Assembly (NCBI GenBank): GCA_013398295.1 | Contig: VZSF01001076.1 | Coordinates: 265,741-329,740 of the forward strand | From: Chionis minor | Lineage: Eukaryota > Chordata > Aves > Charadriiformes > Chionididae | DNA length: 64,000 nt | Direction: 5' to 3' | Shown: positions 25,834 through 38,624 of the stretch, in pieces | Layout: each line of letters starts with the position of its first letter | Position numbering within the stretch: the first letter of the stretch is position 1 | Notes under the pieces: generated by a model | What the model was told of the DNA's origin: nothing | Database searches by the model: none | What the model saw: only the letters and a program-made list of their open reading frames with translations | Program-made: the position numbers and the translations under genes

Positions 25834-28103
25834 GTAAGTTTATTTTTATCGAATTTATTTGGTTTGAGAAAGAGAGCGCTCAAGGAACAGCAAATAAAGG
25901 TATTAGAGTAAATAAAAAAATTATTGTGACATCTCTCATGTGAAAACCACAAGTTTTTTAAAATACTTGATTGGAATTTATTTAAGGCAAGAAATGTGAA
26001 AGTATGAATTACCTAAGATTTTTCTCTGCTTTTCTTAAATCTTTCTTTTCCTAGTTATTGTTGGTCATTTAGATTTTGTGAGTAGGCTAATAAAACTGTT
26101 TTCATAGCGAATGGTTATGGATTGTCAAAAAGTGTTTATCAGTTTGCACTAGTACTTGAACTAAAAGATTTATGAATTCATAGAAGGGATCTCTGGAAGT
26201 CATTTATTTATCCCTCTCTAAATACTTGGATCAGATTGCTCTTTGACTGACCATGTTTTCACAGAGAGCTTAATGAAGTAGATAATTACATCTGGGTGTC
26301 TTGCACTTTATATGGCTTAAGTCAGTGGTTGCTGTACAGTTAAATATATGACTATGCTGGATCTGTGTTTACACAAATACCTTGCTAACTATGATTATTT
26401 TTGTACTTGAGTATTGTAATACAGTTGTTCTTAAAACTTAGCTGTTAAAAGAAGTGACTCAATTTCACAGATAGTAGTAAAACCAGGTAGATTTCTGCTT
26501 CTGGAATGGTTCAAAGATGTGAGTGATTTTCAATGAAATGATTCTGCAACATTGAGACTCATTCTTAGGGTTTGTATCCTCCTTAGTCTGTAGGATATAC
26601 ACTGGATGTGGTATCACAGCTGTCAAGCTTGTCTTGTTCTAGTACTTACCAGTATAAGACAAATAACATAATAGTGCAGAATTGATACGTTTTACTGACT
26701 GTACAGCTGAACTTACAGTCCAAAGAAAGATCTGCAAAATCCTTTACTCCTGACACTTTGAAAGAAACTAGATCAACATTCAGAGGAATCAGTATCATTT
26801 GGATGGTCAATTATTGGGCTGTAAATGAAACTATAGAGACACAGGAAAGTATTAAAATCCAGAAAGATTTTTCAGACTACTCGGGAACAATATTACATGC
26901 CATGTGTTAAGCTATGTAATGCATTTTGATATAGCACATATTCATAAAGGTTGTAAGGCTGATAACTGACAGCACAGAGACAGTAAATTCTTGGAGATTA
27001 TATTTATACAACGATATCCACAGTAGGCAGCATAGAATTTGACTGAACTGTTTTCTTGTTTGGGCGGACAAAGGAAACCAGGATCTCTCGCTCAGTGTGA
27101 TACTTCAGTAAAACTTGGAAGTAGAGCAAAAGTTCTAGTTAGAAAAGTGAGATACCATCAGCCAACTCTGTTGAGGATTCAAGTGAAATTCTAACTAATA
27201 AGACAGATGAGATGAATATTTTTCTCAAAACTATTGTAAAGATCAAAATAATGCAAATATAGAGAGCTTTCAGAAGCTTATTTTTTGATTGTACTACATG
27301 AGATAAATATTTTGGGCACAGCCTTCAGCATGTAGTTTATTCAGCTTGATTAATCTTAACTATAGTACATACTATATAAAACGTTTTATTTTCCCCCTCC
27401 TCCTNTCCACCAGCAAAAATATGCAGTATTTTCCTTCAGTGTGTTATGTATTTCTTATGGAAGTTCCAGAACAGTAGCATCCTATCCTTTGAAAAGAATT
27501 GCTTGTTTTGGCAGGCTCCGCAGAGGAGGTGTTACAGAAGAAAAGACAGTTGTTTTCTAGAGCAGATACCAAAATGTGATAATTTGGGGCGTGTCAGACT
27601 TCTAAAGAAAATAGGCATTAAAAGTCTTCTCCTTTTTAAGTGTTGAGCATACCAATAAGACAAGGTATCTTAAAGATAGTGTATTGATTTATTCTCTTGC
27701 ATTTTGCAGCAATTACAAAGATACATTTTTGTCATAAATAGTAATCGCTGCTTTTCATCTATAGAAGATTTCAACTAGATATGTACTCTCTAATTTGATT
27801 TATTGGAATAAATGGTCTATGTTCTTTTAAGACTAAGGCTTTTAAAAGACTTTTTTCCAAGTAATCTCAAAGACATCTGTGGTACTTCAGTTTTGTAAGC
27901 CAGTGAATGTGCTGAAGCAGAGAGGCTCCATGATTTACTCAGGATTGCAAATAGGTTGCTTCAAATTAGTACTATGTCAAATTGGTACTATGGGTGCTTG
28001 TCTTTTATTGAAAAATATTAAAATGATAAATACTGAAAGAAGTGTCTCGCTTTTCACTTGACATTTTTAATTACAAGAAAATGTCACTTATTTGTCTTAT
28101 CAG

Positions 28104-28176
28104 GAAAGTAAAAGTAGGCCACATATCATCCAAAGAACTTATGGAACACAAGCTTCCAAGCAGTTTCAGGACCTTG
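28104..28176 (+). CDS. ADAM23: ADAM23 exon e: prodomain
   Basis: Encodes 24 codons plus one base (residues 97-120): ESKSRPHIIQRTYGTQASKQ and FQDL. RPHIIQ and SKQ align with the human ADAM23 prodomain; the surrounding residues vary more, as expected before a processing site. The acceptor is CTTATCAG and the donor GTATGT. The 535-bp intron that follows shows nothing notable. Confidence 0.92.
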
Positions 28177-28711
28177 GTATGTTTTTACTTATGTTATGAC
28201 TTACTCAATATTGGAAATAATTGTATATATAACTTGAAACATTTGAATATTAGGCTAACAGCCTGTATAAAATTGCTGATTATTTAGAAAAACTTGAAAA
28301 ATAGGTACTAACCTGACTTTTTTCACAATTATTGCACTGGAATTTAGAGTGGTCAAAAAGCAGCTGAAAAATTTCCATCCATGAAGACATGTATTTAGCT
28401 TTCTTCTGCAAATCATTTAATTTAATCAGTGATATTAATGCTATTGAGGACACAAGATGGAAGAAAACGTATATTCTAAACCCAGGTTACAATCTCTTTA
28501 CCTTCCCTTGTGTGCTTTAGTTCTAACTTTAGATTTCTAAATTACTTGAGTTTTGATATAAGATATTTCACATTTTGTGTATTTAAAAAAATGAACTTTT
28601 CAATATCAAAGGTGGTTCTAATTTTAGTGATCTTGTTTACTTTTGGTTTGGACAGTGTACATAAGTAGTTTAAAATAATGCCATGAAATCCTTAAATTGT
28701 AATTTGTACAG

Positions 28712-28785
28712 AGACTGAATCTAGTTCTGAATGGCCCTTTCTGTCTGAACTACAGTGGCTGAGAAGAAAGAGAAGAAAGAGAGCA
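28712..28785 (+). CDS. ADAM23: ADAM23 exon f: end of prodomain with convertase site
   Basis: Two bases complete a Glu codon, then 24 codons give TESSSEWPFLSELQWL and RRKRRKRA (residues 121-145). WPFLSELQWL is conserved with human ADAM23. The seven-residue basic run RRKRRKR (138-144) is a furin-type proprotein-convertase site at which the prodomain should be removed in the secretory pathway. The acceptor is TTTGTACAG and the donor GTGAGT; it ends in phase 0. The 909-bp intron that follows has nothing recognised. Confidence 0.94.
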
Positions 28786-29694
28786 GTGAGTAGAAGTGTG
28801 ACCCTGAGTTAAGACCATTTATAAAAACAAACCCACTAATTTCTATATTTTTAATGTTGAGAAAAAATAAGCTTTAGAAAACAAATATGTTTGGTACCTT
28901 AATATTGTCACATACTACAATTATCAAATGATAAAACAAGAAGATTGTTCTTTAAAAGTAGAATATTTGGAGAAAAGTGGATAAACTTTCTAAAGTGACA
29001 GCAATACAGTACATTAGTTGAATGGAAATTTAGTAGTGAAAATTAGTTTAGAATTTTAATTTTTAGTCTGCTTGAGGATAAAGAATAATTTTGAATGAAG
29101 TCTTACTACTTTATAGATATCTGACTATATTTTAATTTGTCTTGTTAAGTAGCATTATTAAATTAAAAAGGACACCCAGGACTGAGAACAGAAGTGGACA
29201 GTCCTCATGATCTGCACATGCTTATGTATCAGTTAGGGGAATAACTGAGTTAAAGAAGATTAATCTGTATTTCTTCACTGAGTTGCACAATCCACAGCAT
29301 ATTTTTTGAGGGCGCATCTATTTGTAGTAACTTCCTTACTCATTAAATCTGTGATGAATAGTACAGTAGACCAAGAGATTTTAATGTTTGAGATTTTTCT
29401 CCTTTGTGAAGGTAAGAGAGGAGGGAAGCAGTGGTGCCATCTGCACTGAACCAAAAAGAGTAGACTCTATAAACATTCGTAATGATGTGAGTCAGATTCT
29501 CAGCCAGTGTCTGTCATAACTCACTTAAGTTACTGGAGCTATGATTATTTACCCTAGTTGAACCTCTGACCCAGTTTTTACAGGTTTACACACCCTACGT
29601 AATATTTATGGGTAATCCTATTAAATCAGCCGCAGTTATTTTTGAAAATCACTGCATCTTCATGATTTCTCAGAGCATTTCTTTAATCCATCAG

Positions 29695-29760
29695 GTATCT
29701 CGTGGTGTCTTTGAAGAAATGAAGTATCTGGAGCTCATGATAGTCAATGACTACAAAATG
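29695..29760 (+). CDS. ADAM23: ADAM23 exon g: start of metalloprotease-like domain
   Basis: Encodes 22 codons (residues 146-167): VSRGVFEEMKYLELMIVND and YKM, the first strand of the reprolysin-like fold directly after the convertase site. I chose the acceptor ATCCATCAG at 29692-29694. A second acceptor, TTTCTCAG ending at 29673, lies 21 nt upstream, is in frame and would add seven residues. With the chosen start the bird protein is two residues shorter here than human. The donor is GTAAGT. The next intron is 3,877 bp. Confidence 0.93.
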
Positions 29761-31588
29761 GTAAGTATATCAATTCAGTGGTAATCTTCCTTTTGATTAT
29801 AATTTGTAGGTTGATATACAGCACTGCGCTGCATCAGATACTTTCCAGTCAAGTATTTTGTTTATCAGCAGCTGTTAACATTTGTACTGTAAGACACAGT
29901 GTAGGCCATAATACCTAAGAATGCTTAATGTTACCTAAGATTTTCTACAAAAATTATATATTCAGAATATATCTGGAACATTATGATATGGATAATTTAA
30001 TATGCCCGTAACCAACAAAATAAAGCAGCAAGACATTTATGTCCAGAGCAAACACACTAAACTTTCTAAAATTGCATCCTATCCTTGAAGTAATAAAGAA
30101 AGAGGTCAGAACTTGTTACTTTGTGTTTAGTTTTATTAACTTAAATTTTAATGCAGCAAAGCATATAGACAAAACTGTCTGATGCTTCTTCTTGGCCACG
30201 CTTATAAACCAGATTTATAGTGAAATGCAAGATAAGTTACTTGTTTGATTGATGTTTGTCATTTGATTTGGGGGGAGAGAAAAAGGGAAAAACCCACATT
30301 TATTTCCTTTTTGTCCTGAGGGATGACTGGAAAAAATCAGATCAAGTGACATTTCTTATTTAAATGTTACTGCTTTCACTAATTATGCCAAGTAAAGCTA
30401 TCAAAGTCTCTGTGTGTTACCCTACTGAAAAATCAGGAGAGAGAGGCCTGGGGAGTAATAAGTTTTGTAAAACTAAACAGCTATTTTATAGACTCTTTTT
30501 GAAAAGCACGACAGATTTGAGTCCAATAGCTTCATTTTAACTGGAGCGTATCTGCTAAGGAAGATTACTCAGTGTAGGTTTAAGTTTTCTAGTAACAAAG
30601 AATATACTGCAACCGACAGTGAGTTACTCAAAAAACAGCTTGATTATGGCTTGTTCTGAAGCCTTGTCGTGCTTTGCTTAGCTTTCTCAGCTATTCATTG
30701 ACTAAGCGGCAAATGAGGATCATCAGCTGTTAGGATGCCTTTTCCTCTGTGTGAGCAAGACCTTCTTTTAAAATCAAATTCTGATGATATAAAACAGTTT
30801 CTGCTTATTTTATGTGCAAGTAAAATGAACTTTTCAATTTTTGTAGGAGCTCCTTGCATCCCTCACGCTACTGTGTGTTTTCACAATGCTTTATTTGTTG
30901 TAGGCTCTTTTGTCAACACTTAAGGATGATTTTCAAGAGCCAGAAATAGCAGATATCAGAACAGGATGCACTGTGTTGTACTTGTTCCAGTGCTGAATAG
31001 ACAGATAGTACAACCTTCCCTCATCTGTTTAATAAATCGTAGAAATAGTCTGGGTAAAAATAACCTATATTTAATCTGTGTCAATTCAGCAATGTGGGGA
31101 AATTCGAATAGGTGGAATAAATAGGGCAGAAATTTCTTTAACTGTTTTTGCTTGTAAAGCCACCTGGTAGGAAACTATTCTAAGAGCGCTCATCTGTTAG
31201 TTGTCCAGGGGTAGGGCACAGTAACTGAAGTTATGGACATTTTGTTGTCTTGTTTGAGATCTGTGGTTGGTGTTCTTTATGAGGAGACAGCATTTATAAG
31301 TCTGTCTGTTGCCTCTGTATGTATGTATTACAGACATACTTAAAGGAAACCATCTGTTTACTACACTTGTTACAGAGCTAACTGTTATCTCTTCTTGGGC
31401 TTTATTTATTAGAACTTTAGACCACAAGCATTCAAGGCTTTTTTGCTTCAGAATTGTCGGTGACTAAGAAGCAGATAATAATTCTTTTTAATGAATAAAA
31501 TAGATATACTTAAGGAAGTGTTCACAATAACAAATTAAATCCCGCCAATCCAGGAGCTCACTAATGTGCTTTAAAGGTTTTCTGCTTA

Positions 31589-31602
31589 CCAGTAGAGGGC
31601 AG
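31589..31602 (+). promoter_or_regulatory. CTCF-like core motif
   Basis: CCAGTAGAGGGCAG fits every position of the 14-base CTCF core CCASYAGRKGGCRS as I know it. A single motif can occur by chance in 64 kb on two strands, so binding is only a possibility. Confidence 0.4.
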
Positions 31603-32449
31603 ATTTCTCCTGCAAGAAGGTTTTGTGTTGGAAGAGGTATCTTTAACCTCTCTGGCCATTGCATTAAGTGGGTAATTCTGTGTATTTTCACAAAATTTTC
31701 CTTTCCTGTAACATTGAAGACACAGCTAAACGTATTTAGCTAGGTTACTTCACTTTTTACTAACTTCACTTAATTTCTGGTTTAGGAGCTGTGTTTAGAC
31801 ACGTTATGTCATATGACATTTACTTTCAGGAAAACCAGAACATTTTCCCAAGCATATTATTTTACCTTTCCACTTCTGGGAAAGATTGGGATTGACTCAA
31901 AACACAAAACCAAAGCCACCCTTCCTCCCTCCCTCCTGCACTGTTATTTTGTTCTAGTATCACGATTCCCTAGGGACAAAACAGACTCCTGTAATACGGA
32001 TACTCTGCTCAGTGTACATCCTCAGTGCCTACTAGCACTGTAGTGGAAAGCGCTGTGTTTTGAGAATAGTTATAGGGGAGGGGGTCTCTGCAAACCTGTA
32101 TTGTAGGATCTTTAAGTATTAAAACCTGCCGTGGACGTGGTGAAGCACTGTGGAACTTAGCAGTGAATAACTGCATATGTACAAAATTTATTTTCCTGCC
32201 GCCAGATGAATGAGTGTCGTCATTAAGTTCGAAAAACTTTTTGTTATCTCTATGGCATTTCATCCATATAAAACTAGATTGCTTGTGCAAAAATAATTGG
32301 AATTTAAAGGGATGGAAAATTTGTTATCTAATAATACAGTGTGTATGTCACTCTTCTGACTTTTAATTTGAGAAACAGGTTATTTAATTTTAAAAGCATA
32401 TATGTCTTCCAGTTTTATTCTCACCTTCGCACCAAGCGTAATTCTGGAA

Positions 32450-32515
32450 AACGGGGGATTTGTCCCCCGTTATATCCCAAATATTTGGGATATTTTTGAT
32501 ATTTGGGATATTTTT
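32450..32515. repeat. Cluster of two adjoining inverted repeats and a tandem copy
   Basis: First a hairpin with 9-bp arms (AACGGGGGA, loop TTTG, TCCCCCGTT; 32450-32471). Directly after it a perfect 22-bp palindrome with half-site ATATCCCAAAT (32472-32493). Its right half plus TTTTTG forms an 18-bp unit repeated at once (32481-32498 and 32499-32515). Function unknown. Confidence 0.9.
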
Positions 32516-33637
32516 AAATTCTGATTTGGGAAGATAGTTAATCATCTAACTTAGTTGAGGGTAGCTACTCAGTTGCTCAGAGTCAGGCCCTCTTTGTTTC
32601 AAGGCCTCTTCTTGTGTACTGTGTTTTGGAGTGGGAATAGCTGACACTTTCGTGGAACTTGATAATGTTTGCTCATAATGTGATGCGACTTGTTGCTTTT
32701 AACCAGTAGTTGAAATGAGTAAGAGGTTTTAAGTGAAGACTTTTAACCCTCTTTGTTCTTTGCAATTTTGTGTTCCTTTTCTGTGAAATTTTGAAGACTT
32801 ATTTTCCCTGCCTGCAAATCATATTGTGTAATGCAATTTTGGTTTATAATTTTGCAGTTTTTTGAAAGCTATGGATTCATGCTTATATATCATAGCAGCA
32901 TCTTTGTAAAATTTGACTTGGAATGGAGGGGACTTGTGGGGCAGCATAAGGAAAGCTGTGAAACAATTGTAATGATATGCACAGAAATTAGGAAGCAGAA
33001 CTTATAATACACCTCATCTAAGTCTATAGAAATTGAAAAAAATTGAAGTTAAAACTTAAGATACTCAGCTTAACTCTTTCCACATCCAAACGTATATTTG
33101 TTTTACCATGCACTCCCTCTTCTTTTTTGCCTTTTGGTATAACTAATTCTACTTGTCATAAAAGTCTGGTGCTATAGTAGAGAAAGAATGCCTTTGCAAG
33201 GAGCTGTACACAGGAAAAGTGTGTAATGCTTCATCTTCATGTCTCATAATTACAGTCATGATATGTGGCTAGTACAGTCTGATATTTAACTCATCAGGTT
33301 AAGCACAGTTTTAATTGTCACAGCATCCTCTCAATTTTGAGCTCATGCTTATGTTCATGTTTACCTATAATTTTGTCTTAAACATTTGAACTCTGATTCT
33401 AAATATGATATTTTTTGTTCCTTTTATAGATGTGAAAGGCTGTCTAACATGCATGGCTTGCTTTATCTTCCAGGAATTCTTGAATGAGATATATATAGAC
33501 TGTGTTCTGAAAAGCTTCTTGAGTATTTTCCTTTACTCGTCATTAAAATATTAATTTTCCTTTCTTGCTGTAAAGATGAAGAATTAGTAATAAATATTTA
33601 AGTTCTCACTGTGTTCTACTTTTTCTTCTCCTTCTAG

Positions 33638-33709
33638 TTCAAAAAGCACCGTTCTTCAAATGCATACACAAACAATTTTGCAAAGTCTGTGGTAAACCTT
33701 GTAGATGCT
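33638..33709 (+). CDS. ADAM23: ADAM23 exon h: metalloprotease-like domain
   Basis: Encodes 24 codons (residues 168-191): FKKHRSSNAYTNNFAKSVV and NLVDA, the first helix of the metalloprotease fold. It has a good pyrimidine tract (CTTCTCCTTCTAG) and a GTAAGT donor; phase 0 on both sides. The 2,672-bp intron that follows (33710-36381) has no recognised feature apart from a repeated CTTTGAGATC word near 36020-36055. Confidence 0.95.
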
Positions 33710-36381
33710 GTAAGTATCAATGTTTTGTCTGAAAACTGTATCACAGACTTTTAGTTTAGCAATGTATTTAAAAAGTGAACATTAGGCGATACCAGCATAA
33801 AAAACCCGAGCAGCTATAAAAATTACATTTTAAAACACATTTCCAGTTCCTCTGTAGAAGAATAGCCTGGGGCGAATGTGTAAGAAACCACAAGATTATC
33901 CTTGGCATTTTTCTCAAAGCTTGCAACTGCCTGAGTTTCCCACTGGCATGGGGGTTTTCAGACTTGAAGGAGCTTTCAGTATCTGTCACTCCTTAAGAAT
34001 GAAATTTAATTTAGATTTGTGAAACAATTCTAACCACAAGAGGTTGAAGCTGCAATTATATTTCGCAAAGGATACATGTATCTACTGGGAGAAGTGTGTG
34101 AATAAAAATTCCCTTTATAAATCTGTACTTATAGCTTAAAACCAAAATCTCATTGTAGTACATTACAAATGGGTGGCACTGACACAGATACTTGTATTTG
34201 TGACTAAATTTAAAACTATTTCATACACAGCATATAAATAAAAGTAAGATTTGTAGTAAAATTTGAATTTTTTTTTTCTTTTTTTGATATACTTGCAGTG
34301 ACTACACACATTTTGGAGCTGTATTTCTAGTGGAAACAGGATAGATTCTGTAGCAGTGGTGAATAAATGGCTAGCAAAATTCTGACTCAAGAGTCCCCTT
34401 TCCATGTGACGTTATTGATACCAATAGAACTTTGTGATATGATTCAGTGCAAAACATTGTCAACTGTTTAGTTTGGACGAAGCAATACAGTATTTGTTCT
34501 TAATATCTTACATACGAAGTACTATGTATACTGTATGTATATTGAAAATATAGGTGAATATATTTATAATACATTAAATACTGGAAGTGTTTCGGAATAT
34601 TTTTGTCTAATGGTTTGAAAATGCCAGTAGTCTGAAGAAAAGTTACTAGATAAAAATATTAATAATTGAAATAATATTTCTGCAATTTATATTGGACATT
34701 CCCAAAGAAAGGGTTGCATCTTAATTTTTTCCTCATCTGATCCTTGTTTCTTTGTTTCTTCTGCGTTTTAATAAAAGTTATTTAATCTGTCTTTCCTTTC
34801 TCTGATTATTCCTTCTCTTTTTCCATTTTTATTTGCTTTACGTGTGTGTACAGAAACATTCAACTTCTCTCCAGTGTAGAATTCAGTCTTGTAATAGAGA
34901 TCTTGCAAAATGACAAATTAATGGCCTTTTCTTTAAACAAAGCATGAAAAGGAGCAGGAATTTTTGCCAGGGAATGGACTGTGTTTCTTATTGATATATT
35001 ATTGGAAAAGGACATTGGCTTTCAGAGGCTTCCAGGTTCTCTTCCCATTTGCTTCAGGAAATAGTTTTCCTCTCAGCAAACACAAGTAAAGTCTTTATTG
35101 ATCCACCCATATATAATTTCTGGGATTCAATTTTAGTGACTTTTCTCATGTCATTATCCGTTTTCTGGGTATGTTCTCAGCCTGCCTCCCTCAGATTGAA
35201 GCATATTAATATTCTTTTTTCCTTCAAAGTTCTTGGACAAAATTGAGCCGAGCTGGTTGCTCTCTCTTGCTCCTATATTTTTTGCCTTTTTTTTCTAAGC
35301 TGAATATTATGCATTGACTTTGAAGGACAATGCTGCCTTGATACAAAAGGCTAGCGTGCTACTCAGTGCTAGTTTATTCAGTATAAATATGTATCATAAC
35401 TGCAGGAGGATATTTGCAATTCATGATGTGTATCATAGGCATAATTTGGAAAAAAGGTAATAAAAGCATATATTTAATATGATGCCTCATGAAAATGACC
35501 AAATAACTTGCCTTTTGTGTATTTTATGCATTAGGGAGCCAATGGATTAATTCTCCAATGCTTTTAGATAATAACTAAGTATGATCAGTAAGTGTTCTTC
35601 ATGTCCCATGTAAGACTTTTGATGGACAGACTGTCCGTTGTGGATAAGGAGTGCATCCTTTGTAGATCTGCAAGTTCTGAATAACCTTAGTTAATAATAT
35701 TTGGCATTTTATGACCTGAACTTAAAGAGAGAAACAGTTTTATTTCAGGATCAAGTATCACGCAGAAAGTTGAAATGGATATTTTAAAGCTGTTTTGTAA
35801 TTATTAGGGCCTGATTGTAGTTTCCTTGTGTATTGCTCCAGTGACATTAAAATTAATTGAAAAATTAATATTCCCACTTAATTCTCACACTACTTGGGTA
35901 GCATAAAGTGATCAAACTATAAATGAAAATCAAGCATTATGTGAATTAAATTTTGAATATATTGGAGAACTGAGAAATTATTTAATCTTGACTTAAGAAT
36001 TGACTTTGGCTAGTCTTTGTCTTTGAGATCTTTCTTTTCTTTTTCTTTGAGATCACCCAGCGTGCCTTTACATTTCTTCTTTGCTGATTTTTGTACAGGT
36101 TTTCTGTAAAACTCCGTGGTGAAATTGTTTGACATGCGAATTTTAAAGAAAAGGGTGTAGCTCAAAAACAGAGCAACACAGGGTTTTTTTGTCCTCTAAC
36201 ACATAAAATTTAAGTTGATTAGAATATTGACTTTTAGGAAATCCAAGGCATTACCAGCTAACCATTTCACATGTTTTCCTCCTGCTTTATCCCTCTTGTC
36301 CTTCCGCTTTACTCTTACTGGCTAACTGTGCATGTTTGACCCAGTGTTCTACTCCAGTGCCTGTCCTGTCTCTGCCCTCAG

Positions 36382-36548
36382 ATATACAAGGAACAGCTCA
36401 ACACCAGGGTGGTTCTTGTTGCTGTGGAAACTTGGACAGACAGAGATCGTATTAATATTCACCCTGACCCTCTGCAGATGCTTCACGATTTCTCCAAGTA
36501 TCGACAGCACTACATCAAACAGCATGCTGATGCTGTGCACCTGCTCTC
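36382..36548 (+). CDS. ADAM23: ADAM23 exon i: metalloprotease-like domain
   Basis: Encodes 55 codons plus two bases (residues 192-246), with YKEQLNTRVVLVAVETWTD and MLHDFSKYRQHYIKQHADA as recognisable blocks. It matches human ADAM23 closely but has HYIKQHADAVHLLS where human has RIKQHADAVHLIS. The acceptor is GCCCTCAG and the donor GTATGT. The next intron (36549-38624, 2,076 bp) contains a CR1 3' fragment. Confidence 0.96.
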
Positions 36549-37424
36549 GTATGTACCATTATACAATGCTTTAGGCTATTACAGTTTTATATAGTTTTCT
36601 GTCTACTGATTTTGCCTACCTGTCTCTTCTTGCTTACTTTTTTGCTTTGCAGTCACTATGTCAATCAACGTCTGCCTTCCTTAGGAAGCTTAGTCTATTT
36701 TTTAACACATTAGTCTATTTTTAATAGGTATAGTGTATAGCATGGTGATGCTGATATATATCTATAATGAAATTTTAATGTCTTTGCAACCTGGAGACAG
36801 TGTCACATATTTGAAGCATCTTCTGATGAGCCCTTATGGACACCTAGTTTTGCTGAGCAGGTGTGTAATGTACTGCTTTTCAGTAAAGAGCAGGAGAGGG
36901 CAGAGCTGACAGTATTATATGTTGCCACAGGAGCATTCCAGTTGCTGTATTTATTCACACATGTAGCTGAAGTGATGATTTGTTAATGGAAGGTCTCCTT
37001 CTTTAGAGCTGTAATGAATTGTTTTCTGAGACACAATGCATTTTGAGGGTAAATTCCACTTGCATCATTAGGCACAACATCAACCTTGAGCGACAGTATT
37101 TTTTCACTTCCCGGCATTGTAAGCAAAGAGGAGGAAGAGTGTTTTCCCCTGTGCAGCGTAAAGATCTTAAGCTTTCTCCCAGCAGCATGACATACTATGA
37201 GGAGGGAGTGACAAATGTCTTCCGTGTGATTCTCCTAGCATTCATCTTCTGCAGTGGGGATGAAACATTTCCTCTAGCCTCTTACATAACTGTACTGCCT
37301 TAATACAGGCATTGCAACACAACACTAATTGCATTTTTCATAAGCTAAGGAAAGTGCTGATGATGTGTACTCTTAATTACTTTTATGCATATATTGTGTC
37401 ACTTGCTGAAGAGTTTGCCAGTGG

Positions 37425-37730
37425 GCAGACAGACTCTTCTCAGTGGTGCATGGTGAAAAGTACCAAACACAAACTGAAATACAGGAAATTCCATTTAAAC
37501 ATTCCATTTAAATTCCATTTAAACCCCCTTTCACTGTGCCAGTGGTCAGATGCCGGAACAAGTTGCCCAGAGAGGGTGTGGAGTGTCCATGCTTGGAGAT
37601 ATTCGAAAGCCCATGGAACATGGCGCTGAGCAGCCTGCTTCATCTGAGCTTCTTTGGAGCCAGGGGGTTGAACTAGGACCATTTCCAGAAGTGCCTGCCA
37701 ACCTCAACCCTAGCTGTGGTTCTGTCTGTT
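37425..37730 (+). mobile_element. CR1 LINE 3' fragment
   Basis: Sense-orientation CR1 tail: CTCTTCTCAGTGGTGC, then AAACTGAAATACAGGAAATT, then GTTGCCCAGAGAGGGTGTGG and a block ending CCTGCCAACCTCAACC before the TTCTGT terminus. The usual sequence after CCATTTAAAC is replaced by extra copies of ATTCCATTTAAA (37488-37524). Non-coding remnant. Confidence 0.85.
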
Positions 37731-38624
37731 GTAAAGCGTTTAGTATAGTTAAACTGCAGTTTGAAAGTTCTGAGGGCTATCAGAATTTTCTGAAAAAAAT
37801 ACATACCTGTCTGGAGTATTCTGTCATTTGAAAAAATAAACGGGATGTTGATGCTGCTATTATAAAATGATTTGATTTTCAAAGAGTAGGTGTATTTGCT
37901 ATGCAGATATAGATTTATGCTAGGTGGAGGTTTTTTATTACGCCTATGAAGTTAAAATGAGTATCATTCATAATCGTTTGTAGGCATTTTATAGAATAAT
38001 ATGTCTTCCAGAGTACAGTAACTTAACTAAATTATTTGAGGCTAAGCAGCTTTTCAAAAACCCAAACAAACAAAAAACCCCATTATATGTGGTATATCAG
38101 TTGTTCAGAACATTGCCCCAAGTGATTAACCGTAAACGAAAGGAGGCAGGCTTAAAGACCAGTATTAAATTACTTTCCCTTTAGGTATACCTCTCAGTCT
38201 TTTGGAGTTGGAACTAGAACTGGAATTGGTTTCGATTAAGAGCATAATTTAAAAAATTCTCAACACTGATACATTTCAGTACAGAATTCCTTCTTGACAG
38301 ATTATAAATTGGAGTACATTGTTGTCTCTAAAGGAAATGTTACTGTGTTTTCTTAGGAATCTGGTACTGTAGCTTTCTCTGCTTGGTTTGTTTGTGGGTT
38401 AGGATTGATTCTGACAAGATAAAAATAGGATTTTTGTCGAAGGTGTCTAATTGACACTTTTGATGTCAATGTTCTTTTTGTAATCTTGCAGTTACTTTTG
38501 ATGTTAGGTGAGGATTAATGTGCATGCAATGTATCATAGTATGTGTGAAAGCGTGATCTTTCAATAAGTTTGTGGTGCCCAATATCGGTATGTTATATTT
38601 TCTTTATTTTTATTTGTTTGTAAG

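Larger units (their letters stand above)
29761..33637 (+). other. ADAM23 intron with CTCF-like site and palindrome cluster
   Basis: AT-rich intron of 3,877 bp. It holds a full match to the CTCF core consensus at 31589-31602 and the inverted-repeat cluster at 32450-32515 (separate entries). I found no exon. Confidence 0.6.

Noticed and set aside
37019..37303. 94-codon open frame
   Set aside because: No family similarity recognised, no splice context compatible with ADAM23, and its length is within what chance gives in this window.
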